From DATCSE01 sp036568605 (GTDB lineage Bacteria; Pseudomonadota; Gammaproteobacteria; Burkholderiales; Burkholderiaceae_C): 8,470 nucleotides of DNA. Under the pieces are notes generated by a model. That model saw only the letters and a list, made by a program, of their open reading frames with translations, had not been told where the DNA came from and ran no database searches. The stretch lies in NCBI GenBank assembly GCA_036568605.1, contig DATCSE010000163.1, positions 1 through 8,470 of the forward strand, read 5' to 3'. Position numbers and translations under genes: made by a program. Shown here one piece after another: positions 1 through 8,470 of this stretch; positions within the stretch are counted from its first letter, which is position 1; every line of letters starts with the position of its first letter.

Positions 1-32
1 GCTGCCGTCCGCAGAAGCGTCGTCGTATCTGA
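1..32 (+). CDS. rpsK: 30S ribosomal protein S11, C-terminal end (partial)
   Basis: Only the last nine codons and the TGA stop (30-32) lie in the window. Read from position 3 they give CRPQKRRRI, which matches the conserved basic C-terminal tail of ribosomal protein S11 (E. coli ends GCRPPKKRRV). S11 sits on the platform of the 30S subunit near the mRNA exit and the Shine-Dalgarno helix. The order rpsK-rpsD-rpoA-rplQ that follows is the standard end of the bacterial alpha operon and supports the call. The 5' part lies outside the window. Confidence 0.9.
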   Translation, partial: CRPQKRRRI

Positions 33-72
33 TCGATTGCAGAAAGAGCAGTAGTCATCCCGCGCGTCGGCG

Positions 73-95
73 AAGCCGCAGGGCCTCGCCGGCTT
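73..95 (+). other. inverted repeat in the rpsK-rpsD spacer
   Basis: The 168-bp spacer between rpsK and rpsD contains no gene that I can support. It has an AAGCCG / CGGCTT inverted repeat (73-78 with 90-95, loop of 11 nt), and TTTT at 101-104 a few bases beyond. A 10-bp palindrome, TGAGCGCTCA, lies at 118-127. The first could act as a weak attenuator or processing stem, but the stem is short, the loop is large and the T-run is not adjacent. I see no convincing promoter in the spacer. Confidence 0.25.
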
Positions 96-200
96 GGCCA
101 TTTTGAAGACCACCGTCTGAGCGCTCACAACAACACTCGCCAGACTCGCGCAAGCACCGAACGCCCGGGGCCTGCGTCAGATTGAAGCAAAGGAAGCAAC

Positions 201-824
201 GTGGCACGTTACCTCGGCCCCAAGGCCAAACTCTCCCGCCGTGAAGGCACCGACCTGTTCCTGAAGAGCGCGCGGCGCCCGATCGGGGACAAGGCCAAGT
301 TCGACAGCAAGCCGGGCCAGCACGGCCGTACCTCCGGCACCCGCACCTCGGACTTCGGTCTGCAGCTGCGCGAGAAGCAGAAGGTCAAGCGCATGTACGG
401 CGTGCTCGAGCGCCAGTTCCGCCGCTACTTCGCCGAGGCCGAGCGCCGCAAGGGCAACACCGGCGAGAACCTGCTGACGCTGCTCGAATCGCGCCTGGAC
501 AACGTCGTCTACCGCATGGGCTTCGGCTCGACCCGCGCCGAGGCGCGCCAGCTGGTCTCGCACCGCGGCATCACGGTCAACGGCGAGGTCGTCAACATCG
601 CCTCGTACCTGGTGAAGGTCGGCGACACGGTCGCGGTGCGCGAGAAGGCCAAGAAGCAGCTGCGCGTCACCGACGCGGTCAAGCTGGCCGAAGGCCTGGG
701 CATGCCGAGCTGGGTCAGCGTCGACGCCTCCAAGCTCGAAGGCGTGTTCAAGAAGACGCCGGACCGCGACGAGTTCGGCGCCGACATCAAGGAAGCGCTG
801 ATCGTCGAACTGTATTCGCGCTAA
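201..824 (+). CDS. rpsD: 30S ribosomal protein S4
   Basis: The 207-residue product matches the usual S4 length (E. coli 206). It begins MARYLGPKAKLSRREGTDL, the classic S4 N-terminus. The RNA-binding S4 domain covers about residues 97-160, including SRLDNVVYRMGFGSTRAEAR and the following RGITVNGE segment, and the protein ends in the typical VELYSR. S4 is a primary 16S rRNA-binding protein that starts assembly of the 30S body. In E. coli it also represses its own operon by binding the mRNA leader; whether that holds here cannot be read from the sequence. The start is GTG, fixed by AAAGGA at 189-194 with a 6-nt spacer. A perfect hairpin follows 7 nt after the TAA stop. Confidence 0.98.
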   Translation: MARYLGPKAKLSRREGTDLFLKSARRPIGDKAKFDSKPGQHGRTSGTRTSDFGLQLREKQKVKRMYGVLERQFRRYFAEAERRKGNTGENLLTLLESRLDNVVYRMGFGSTRAEARQLVSHRGITVNGEVVNIASYLVKVGDTVAVREKAKKQLRVTDAVKLAEGLGMPSWVSVDASKLEGVFKKTPDRDEFGADIKEALIVELYSR

Positions 825-831
825 GCCGCGT

Positions 832-853
832 CGCGACGGCTCGTGCCGTCGCG
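832..853 (+). promoter_or_regulatory. perfect hairpin immediately after rpsD
   Basis: CGCGACGGC (832-840) and GCCGTCGCG (845-853) are exact reverse complements separated by the 4-nt loop TCGT, giving a 9-bp, mostly G:C stem. It begins 7 nt after the rpsD stop. No T-tract follows, so it does not look like a Rho-independent terminator. Since rpoA must be transcribed downstream, a role in protecting the 3' end of an rpsD mRNA, in processing, or as a partial Rho or pause element is more likely. The structure is read from the sequence; the role is inference. Confidence 0.6.
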
Positions 854-875
854 TGCTGCGTACGCACTCGTTTCG

Positions 876-902
876 CTTCCTCGTGTGCCGGGCGCGAGGA
901 AG
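876..902 (+). promoter_or_regulatory. second hairpin in the rpsD-rpoA leader
   Basis: CTTCCTCG (876-883) pairs perfectly with CGAGGAAG (895-902). The stem can extend inward by three more pairs (two G-U wobbles and one G-C), to 886 and 892, leaving the loop GCCGG. It lies 80 nt before the rpoA start. A 10-bp palindrome, TGCGTACGCA (857-866), lies between this stem and the one after rpsD. No T-tract follows. Together these make the 157-nt spacer highly structured, which would suit mRNA processing or translational control of rpoA, but no function is shown. Confidence 0.5.
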
Positions 903-981
903 GAACGGAAAGACTTCCCGGCGATGTCCATCAGCCTTATCGGTGTAACGAGCCGAGGGTATTGAGACCCACAGGACTTCA

Positions 982-1968
982 ATGCAAACCAATCTGCTGA
1001 AACCCAAAGCCATCAATGTGGAGCCGCTGGGCGGCAACCGCGCCAAGGTCACGCTCGAACCGTTCGAGCGCGGCTATGGCCACACGCTGGGCAATGCGCT
1101 GCGCCGCGTGCTGCTCTCATCGATGGTCGGCTACGCGCCGACCGAGGTGACGATCGCCGGCGTGCTGCACGAGTACTCGACGGTCGATGGGGTGCAGGAA
1201 GACGTGGTTCACATCATGCTGAACCTCAAGGGCGTCGTGTTCCGCCTGCACAACCGCGACGAAGTGACGCTGGTGCTGCGCAAGGAAGGCGAAGGCCCGG
1301 TCACGGCCGGCGACATCCAGACGCCGCACGACGTGGAGATCATCAACCCGGATCACGTGATCGCGCACCTGTCGCAAGGCGGCAAGCTCGACATGCAGAT
1401 CAAGGTCGAGAAGGGCCGCGGCTATGTGCCGGGCACGCTGCGCCGCTACGGCGACGAGCCGACCAAGTCGATCGGCCGTATCGTGCTGGACGCGTCGTTC
1501 TCGCCGGTCGCCCGGGTCAGCTACACGGTCGAGAGCGCACGCGTCGAGCAGCGCACCGACCTGGACAAGCTGGTGATGGAGATCGTCACGAACGGCGCGA
1601 TCACGCCGGAAGAGGCGATCCGCAACTCGGCCAAGATTTTGGTCGAGCAGCTGCTGGTGTTCGCGCAGCTCGAAGGCGAGGTCAGCACGCTGACCGACAT
1701 GCCCAGCCCGCGCAACACGCAGTTCGACCCGATCCTGCTGCGTCCGGTCGACGAGCTCGAGCTGACGGTGCGTTCGGCGAACTGCCTGAAGGCCGAGAAC
1801 ATCTACTACATCGGCGACCTGATCCAGCGTACCGAGACCGAGCTGCTGAAGACGCCGAACCTGGGCCGCAAGTCGCTCAACGAAATCAAGGAAGTGCTGG
1901 CTTCGCGCGGGCTCACGCTCGGCGCGCGGCTGGAGAACTGGCCCCCCCAGGGCCTCGACAAGCGGTAA
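982..1968 (+). CDS. rpoA: DNA-directed RNA polymerase subunit alpha
   Basis: The 328-residue product is full length (E. coli 329). The N-terminal domain (about 1-235) carries the dimerisation and assembly region with LEPFERGYGHTLGNALRRVL at 25-44; R41 and R42 match the conserved arginine pair of E. coli alpha. A linker near 236-250 leads to the C-terminal domain (about 250-320), with LTVRSANCLKAENI around R264, which matches E. coli R265, the key residue for UP-element DNA and activator contact, and TPNLGRKSLNEIKE at 291-304. Alpha dimerises to nucleate assembly of beta and beta' and contacts promoters and regulators. The ATG start has AGGA at 973-976 with a 5-nt spacer. It sits in the usual place between rpsD and rplQ. 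Confidence 0.98.
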   Translation: MQTNLLKPKAINVEPLGGNRAKVTLEPFERGYGHTLGNALRRVLLSSMVGYAPTEVTIAGVLHEYSTVDGVQEDVVHIMLNLKGVVFRLHNRDEVTLVLRKEGEGPVTAGDIQTPHDVEIINPDHVIAHLSQGGKLDMQIKVEKGRGYVPGTLRRYGDEPTKSIGRIVLDASFSPVARVSYTVESARVEQRTDLDKLVMEIVTNGAITPEEAIRNSAKILVEQLLVFAQLEGEVSTLTDMPSPRNTQFDPILLRPVDELELTVRSANCLKAENIYYIGDLIQRTETELLKTPNLGRKSLNEIKEVLASRGLTLGARLENWPPQGLDKR

Positions 1969-1983
1969 CGCCTGTCGACGTGC

Positions 1984-2012
1984 AACCCCCAGTACCTGAT
2001 ACGGCTGGGGTT
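1984..2012 (+). promoter_or_regulatory. hairpin between rpoA and rplQ
   Basis: AACCCCCAG (1984-1992) pairs with CTGGGGTT (2005-2012), giving eight base pairs with one bulged C and a loop of about 12 nt. The stem ends 8 nt before the AAAGGA ribosome binding site of rplQ (2021-2026). The sequence after it is A-rich, not T-rich, so it is not a terminator. It could tune rplQ translation or mark an mRNA processing site. That role is inference. Confidence 0.4.
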
Positions 2013-2035
2013 CAATAAAGAAAGGAAAACGCACC

Positions 2036-2431
2036 ATGCGTCACCGTCACGGACTTCGCAAACTCAACCGCACCAGCGAGCATCGCCAGGCGATGCTGCG
2101 CAACATGTGCAATTCGCTGCTGCAGCACGAAGCGATCAAGACCACGGTCCCGAAGGCCAAGGAACTGCGTCGCGTCGTCGAGCCGCTGATCACGCTGGCC
2201 AAGGACGCGACGCTCGCGAACCGCCGCCTCGCGTTCAACCGCCTGCGCGACCGCGACATCGTCACCAAGTTGTTCAACGAGCTCGGCCCGCGCTACAAGG
2301 CGCGTCCGGGCGGCTACACCCGCATCCTGAAGATGGGTTTCCGGGTCGGCGACAACGCGCCGATGGCGTTCGTTGAGCTGGTCGACCGGCCCGAGCCGGT
2401 GGCCGCCGAAGAGGCCAAGGCCGAGGCGTAA
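2036..2431 (+). CDS. rplQ: 50S ribosomal protein L17
   Basis: The 131-residue product begins MRHRHGLRKLNRTSEHRQAM, the strongly conserved L17 N-terminus. It continues with the LLQHEAIKTTVPKAKELRRV core and the GGYTRILKMGFRVGDNAPMA region near 92-111. It is slightly longer than E. coli L17 (127) because of an acidic, Ala-rich tail (EEAKAEA). L17 binds 23S rRNA near the peptide exit tunnel of the 50S subunit. The ATG start has a good Shine-Dalgarno, AAAGGA at 2021-2026, with a 9-nt spacer. As in most bacteria, it is the last gene of the alpha operon, and an intrinsic terminator lies 21 nt after its TAA stop. Confidence 0.98.
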   Translation: MRHRHGLRKLNRTSEHRQAMLRNMCNSLLQHEAIKTTVPKAKELRRVVEPLITLAKDATLANRRLAFNRLRDRDIVTKLFNELGPRYKARPGGYTRILKMGFRVGDNAPMAFVELVDRPEPVAAEEAKAEA

Positions 2432-2452
2432 GCCACGCATTCCATCGCCGAC

Positions 2453-2478
2453 AAAAGGCCAGCCCGCGCTGGCCTTTT
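2453..2478 (+). terminator. Rho-independent terminator after rplQ
   Basis: AAAAGGCCAGC (2453-2463) and GCTGGCCTTTT (2468-2478) form a perfect 11-bp inverted repeat around the loop CCGC. The T-run lies on the 3' arm and the A-run on the 5' arm. This is a textbook intrinsic terminator that could work in both directions. It closes the ribosomal operon and ends only 24 nt before the dsbD start codon. Confidence 0.93.
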
Positions 2479-2502
2479 GCGCTTCTGAGACACTCGCCTT
2501 CG

Positions 2503-4368
2503 ATGACGAACTCGCTGTTGGTGTATCGACTGCTGCGCGCCTTTGCGCTGCTGGCTTGCGTGCTGGTGGCGACTCACCCTGCGCGTGCCGAGGAAGACTT
2601 CCTCGATCCCGAGGTGGCGTTCAAGCTCGCCGCGCGCGCCGTCGACGACCGTACCGTCGAACTTCGCTTCGAGGCCGCGCCCGGCTACTACCTCTATCGC
2701 GAGCAATTCAAGTTCAACGGGGGTGATGGCGTCACGCTCGGTGCGCCGGTGCTGCCGCAGGGCAAGACCAAGTTCGACGAGACCTTCCAGAAGACCGTCG
2801 AGACCTACCGTGATGTCGTGACCATCCAGATCCCGGTGCAGCAGGCGCCGGCGAAGTTCCGGCTGATGGTGACGAACCAGGGTTGCGCCGACAAGGGTCT
2901 GTGTTACCCGCCGACGCTGCGCGCCGCCGACATCAGCCTGAGAGGCTTCGGCGGCGACGGCTCGGTGCGCACGCTGACGGTCGCGCAGGTCGAGGCGGCG
3001 GGCGGCGCCGGGGCCGCCGCTACCGCGGCGGCGACGCCTGCACCGGCCACCGGCCCCGCATCGACGGGCGACGACGCGGCGCTCGGTGCAACGCTGCGCG
3101 ACGGCAAGTTCTGGGGCGTCGTCGGCGTGTTCCTGCTCGCCGGTGTGCTGCTGTCGCTGACGCCGTGCGTGCTGCCGATGTTGCCCATCCTCTCGTCCAT
3201 CATCGTCGGTCACGGCAACGACGTGACCCGTGCGCGTGGCTTCACGCTCGCCGCCAGCTACTCGCTGGGCATGGCGCTGGTCTACACCGCGCTCGGCGTC
3301 GCGGCCGGCTTGGCCGGCGAGGGCCTGGCCGCGGCGTTGCAGAACCCCTGGGTGCTGGGCGCGTTCGCGCTGGGCCTGGTGGCGCTTGCGCTGTCGATGT
3401 TCGGCGCTTACGAGCTGCAGCTGCCCAGCGTCTTCAGCGGCCGCCTGACCCAGGCGTCGCAACGTCTGCCGGCCGGCAAGCTCGCCGGCGTGTTCGCGAT
3501 GGGCGGCGTCTCGGCGCTGATCGTCAGCCCCTGTGTCGCGGCGCCGCTGGCCGGGGCGCTGGTCTACATCAGCCAGACGCGCGACGTCTGGCTCGGCGGC
3601 ACCGCGCTGTTCTCGCTCGCAGCCGGCATGAGCGTGCCGTTGCTGTTGATCGGCGCATCGGCAGGCAGCCTGCTGCCGCGTGCCGGCGCCTGGATGGACG
3701 AGGTCAAGCGCTTCTTTGGCCTGCTGCTGCTCGGGGTCGCGCTGTACACCGTGCAGCCGGTCTGGCCGACGGCACTGGTGCTCGCGCTGTGGGGAGCGCT
3801 GCTGCTCGCGACCGCGGTGCTGCTGGTCTCGGATCAGCATCGCGGCCACCGCGGCGAGTTGTCGAAGAGCTTGTGGCGGCGCGTGGTCGCCGCGGTGCTC
3901 GCGGTGTGCGGATTGCTGGAGTTCGCTGGCGCGGCCTCGGGGGGTTCGAACCCGCTGCAGCCGCTCGCGCACCTCGCGCGGCGCGGTGCCGCCGAGGCCG
4001 CGGCGGCATCCGGCGTCACATTCAATACGGTACGCAACGTCACCGAACTCGATGCGGCACTGCGCGGCGCCGGCCGTCCGGTGATGCTCGACTTCTATGC
4101 TGACTGGTGCGTCTCGTGCAAGGAGATGGAGCGCTTCACGTTCAGCGATCCGGCCGTGCAGAAGAAGCTTGCTGGCGCGCTGCTGCTGAAGGCCGATGTC
4201 ACCGCGAACAACGATGCCGACAAGGCGCTGCTGAAGCGCTTCCAGCTGTTCGGCCCGCCTGGCACGATCTTCTTCGACGCAAGCGGCCGCGAGATTCCGG
4301 GCAGCCGTGTGATCGGCTTCCAGAACAGCGATCGCTTTCTGCAGACACTGCGCTCGGTCGGGCTTTGA
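2503..4368 (+). CDS. dsbD: thiol:disulfide interchange protein DsbD
   Basis: DsbD carries electrons from cytoplasmic thioredoxin across the inner membrane to periplasmic partners such as DsbC and the cytochrome c thiol carriers. The 621-residue product starts with a signal peptide (hydrophobic 11-23, likely cleavage after ARA at 29). The N-terminal periplasmic domain has the cysteine pair C128/C134 (NQGCADKGLCYPP). An Ala/Pro-rich linker covers about 165-192. A polytopic membrane core (about 205-475) holds C222 (LTPCVLPM) and C344 (VSPCVAAP). The C-terminal thioredoxin domain (about 505-621) has the WCVSC motif (C536/C539) and a likely cis-proline in FGPPGTIFF. All six redox cysteines are present. 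It is somewhat longer than E. coli DsbD (565), partly through the linker. The ATG has no clear Shine-Dalgarno, but no better start precedes the signal peptide. Confidence 0.96.
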   Translation: MTNSLLVYRLLRAFALLACVLVATHPARAEEDFLDPEVAFKLAARAVDDRTVELRFEAAPGYYLYREQFKFNGGDGVTLGAPVLPQGKTKFDETFQKTVETYRDVVTIQIPVQQAPAKFRLMVTNQGCADKGLCYPPTLRAADISLRGFGGDGSVRTLTVAQVEAAGGAGAAATAAATPAPATGPASTGDDAALGATLRDGKFWGVVGVFLLAGVLLSLTPCVLPMLPILSSIIVGHGNDVTRARGFTLAASYSLGMALVYTALGVAAGLAGEGLAAALQNPWVLGAFALGLVALALSMFGAYELQLPSVFSGRLTQASQRLPAGKLAGVFAMGGVSALIVSPCVAAPLAGALVYISQTRDVWLGGTALFSLAAGMSVPLLLIGASAGSLLPRAGAWMDEVKRFFGLLLLGVALYTVQPVWPTALVLALWGALLLATAVLLVSDQHRGHRGELSKSLWRRVVAAVLAVCGLLEFAGAASGGSNPLQPLAHLARRGAAEAAAASGVTFNTVRNVTELDAALRGAGRPVMLDFYADWCVSCKEMERFTFSDPAVQKKLAGALLLKADVTANNDADKALLKRFQLFGPPGTIFFDASGREIPGSRVIGFQNSDRFLQTLRSVGL

Positions 4369-4400
4369 GGTGCGCTGCGCGTGCTCGTGATGGCGCCATG

Positions 4401-4409
4401 TGTTATACT
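4401..4409 (+). promoter_or_regulatory. extended -10 promoter of tRNA-fMet
   Basis: TGTTATACT is a close match to an extended -10 element (TGnTATAAT), with the hexamer TATACT at 4404-4409. It places the start of transcription near 4416, about five nucleotides before the mature tRNA. I see no good -35 hexamer at the usual spacing, which suits an extended -10 promoter. The element lies 32 nt after the dsbD stop. Confidence 0.65.
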
Positions 4410-4421
4410 TTTTGGCTCAGT

Positions 4422-4498
<77 letters not shown>

Positions 4499-4508
4499 CC
4501 GAATACCG

Positions 4509-4524
4509 AGTGCGTTCAAGCACT
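4509..4524 (+). other. small hairpin in the tRNA 3' trailer
   Basis: AGTGC (4509-4513) pairs with GCACT (4520-4524) around the loop GTTCAA, lying between the tRNA CCA and the terminator. It may help 3' trailer processing, but five base pairs are easily met by chance. Confidence 0.25.
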
Positions 4525-4539
4525 TACCCGAAGCCCGCA

Positions 4540-7230
<2,691 letters not shown>

Positions 7231-7338
7231 CGCGGCGATGGTAGAGGTGCCCGGGCGGCGCGTACAGCGCGAGCGAGCAGGTCAGGCCAGGGCCCTGCGA
7301 CGGTGGCGCGTATCCCTGAGCAAGTCCGTCTGCGGCCC
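7231..7338. other. spacer between the TIR gene and the kinase gene
   Basis: These 108 bp contain no gene, no terminator with a T-tract and no convincing sigma-70 or sigma-54 promoter on the minus strand. A CAGGGCCCTG palindrome lies at 7288-7297. Just at the TIR stop there is a GGCCCT/AGGGCC repeat (7334-7339 with 7341-7346) with only one base between the arms, too tight for a hairpin. The lack of a terminator allows co-transcription of the TIR gene and the kinase but does not prove it. Confidence 0.4.
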
Positions 7339-8470
7339 TTAGGGCCTCGGCGGCAGCCGGGCCACCGCAATGTGGGCCAGCAAGGCGTCGTAGAAGTGCA
7401 GGTGCTTCAGGCGCTCGGGTGGCGGCGGGATCGGCGGGCCCTCGATCGGCACCGGTGCAATCTCGGGTGGCCGATCGTCCTCGCCGCACTTCAGCGTCAG
7501 CGCGTAGTCGATCTCCTTGGCGACCCAGGGCGAAGCCGAGGCCGCAGTCGACCAGAACAGGAACACCACGTCGCAGCGGTCGATCTCGCGGTACAGCTCC
7601 CGTTCCCAGCGTTGGCCGGGCTCGAGGTCGAGCACGTCCTGGAACACGGCGATGCCCGCGATGCGGAAGGCCTGTACCCGGTGCAGCACCTCGGCGCGAT
7701 CGCTGGAGGCGTACGAGACAAACGCGCGGTGGTAGCGCCTGACCTCCGCGCCGGCATCGCGGGGCGGCTGGGTGGCGGCATCGGCGGCGGCCACGGTCAG
7801 CTGAAAGCGGAGGGTGCCGATGGGCACGCCGGCCACGGCCAGGCGCACACGGCCGATGGTGTTGCCAAGCGCAGCGGCTGCGGGCACGGCCACCTCGAAC
7901 TGCGCCGCGCACGTGTGGCCGGTCCACACCAGAGACGCATCGGGTTCGTCGACCTGCAGTGCGGGCATTTCCAGGTGCAGGTCGAGTCGCGTGCCGAGCG
8001 GCAGGTCGGACGGCAGGGCCAGCACGCCACGGCGCTGCGTCGTGGCGTCAGCCTCGAGCGCCCGCTCGCGCGCCTCGGAGGCGCGCTCGGGCCCGTGCAG
8101 CAGCGCCTGGACCAGGAACACGGTGCCGCGGGCGACGATGGGCGGACAGAAGACCGCGGCGTCCCCGGGCCGTGTGCTCGGCGCGGCAGGCGGTGCGGCC
8201 GGCGACTCACGCTCGGTGCGGGTGGGGTGTGCCGCCGCCGGCAGGCTGATGTCGAGTGCCGGCCGCAGCGGCGGCGGGCCGCTCGACGGGATCGACAGGG
8301 TGTCGATCACATCGTCCTGCGCAAGAGCCCCGAAGGCGCCCGCTGCCGGCGCCTCGTCTTCGATGAGCTCGCCGCGGCCGCTGGGTGCACCGCCGGCTGA
8401 GGGGCCGGCGCCGCGCTGCGGTGACCGGCCGCGGCCCGCGGCATGGTCGGCGCAGGCGCTGGCGATCCGC
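7339..8470 (-). CDS. TIR-domain protein, probable NADase-type effector (5' partial)
   Basis: Residues are numbered from an in-frame GTG at 8310. The C-terminal TIR domain (about 190-316) starts HRAFVSYASSD, continues VFQDVLDLEPGQRWERELY and CDVVFLFWS, and has the PWVAKEIDYAL segment with E266. That segment resembles the SARM1 segment WVHKEI around its catalytic glutamate, so NAD cleavage is plausible. The end, PVPIEGPPIPPPPERLKHLHF, is typical of bacterial TIR_2-like proteins. Residues about 55-173 form a compact, probably beta-rich domain (ARGTVFLVQALLH, SLVWTGHTCAAQFEV, VPIGTLRFQLTV) that I cannot name. Residues 1-52 are Pro/Ala-rich. The frame stays open, without a start codon, from 8311 to the window edge, so the gene probably continues. 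If GTG 8310 (AGGA 4 nt before it) is the start, the protein has 323 residues. The TAA stop is 108 bp before the kinase gene on the same strand. A role in antiphage defence or signalling is inference. Confidence 0.82.
   Translation of the reverse strand, partial: RIASACADHAAGRGRSPQRGAGPSAGGAPSGRGELIEDEAPAAGAFGALAQDDVIDTLSIPSSGPPPLRPALDISLPAAAHPTRTERESPAAPPAAPSTRPGDAAVFCPPIVARGTVFLVQALLHGPERASEARERALEADATTQRRGVLALPSDLPLGTRLDLHLEMPALQVDEPDASLVWTGHTCAAQFEVAVPAAAALGNTIGRVRLAVAGVPIGTLRFQLTVAAADAATQPPRDAGAEVRRYHRAFVSYASSDRAEVLHRVQAFRIAGIAVFQDVLDLEPGQRWERELYREIDRCDVVFLFWSTAASASPWVAKEIDYALTLKCGEDDRPPEIAPVPIEGPPIPPPPERLKHLHFYDALLAHIAVARLPPRP

Noticed and set aside
843..965. possible 40-codon small ORF in the rpsD-rpoA spacer
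   Set aside because: It starts with GTG inside a hairpin loop, has no Shine-Dalgarno, and its translation shows nothing recognisable; structure explains the spacer better.
177..1052. 291-residue open frame antisense to rpsD and rpoA
   Set aside because: It overlaps two essential genes on the other strand and reads as an Ala/Arg/Leu-rich shadow.
2314..3972. 552-residue open frame antisense to rplQ and dsbD
   Set aside because: It covers the terminator and the dsbD coding region on the opposite strand, is Gln/Arg/His-rich, and lacks any domain. DsbD is unmistakable on the + strand.

Overview
The window looks like the chromosome of a GC-rich betaproteobacterium, most likely order Burkholderiales (Rubrivivax, Leptothrix or Methylibium type). 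Three things suggest this: the end of the alpha ribosomal operon (rpsK-rpsD-rpoA-rplQ) with betaproteobacterial-looking proteins, dsbD close behind it, and strong G/C third-position bias throughout. The genus is inferred from general impression; no search was possible.

Region 1 (1-2478, + strand) is core translation and transcription: the last codons of rpsK (S11), then rpsD (S4, GTG start), rpoA (RNA polymerase alpha, complete NTD and CTD) and rplQ (L17). A strong intrinsic terminator with a perfect stem follows. The spacers are longer than in E. coli, and those around rpoA contain strong inverted repeats, including a perfect 9-bp stem with a 4-nt loop just after the rpsD stop.

Region 2 (2503-4368, +) is a complete dsbD. 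Its protein has a signal peptide, an N-terminal periplasmic domain, a polytopic membrane core and a C-terminal thioredoxin domain. All six redox cysteines are present. The spacer between the rplQ terminator and the dsbD start is too short for a usual promoter.

Region 3 (about 4401-4560, +) is an initiator tRNA (fMet, CAU) with an extended -10 promoter, encoded CCA and a downstream terminator. The stop codon of the convergent kinase gene lies in the loop of that terminator.

Region 4 (4540-8470, - strand) is accessory. It holds a large membrane hybrid histidine kinase (TM-GAF-PAS-HisKA-HATPase-REC). Upstream on the same strand is a TIR-domain protein, cut by the window edge, whose TIR domain keeps the WxxxE motif typical of NAD-cleaving TIRs. 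N-terminal to the TIR is a compact, probably beta-rich domain that I cannot name, and before that a Pro/Ala-rich stretch. This TIR protein is the strongest candidate here for an immunity or signalling component. Nothing in the window proves that it acts with the kinase.
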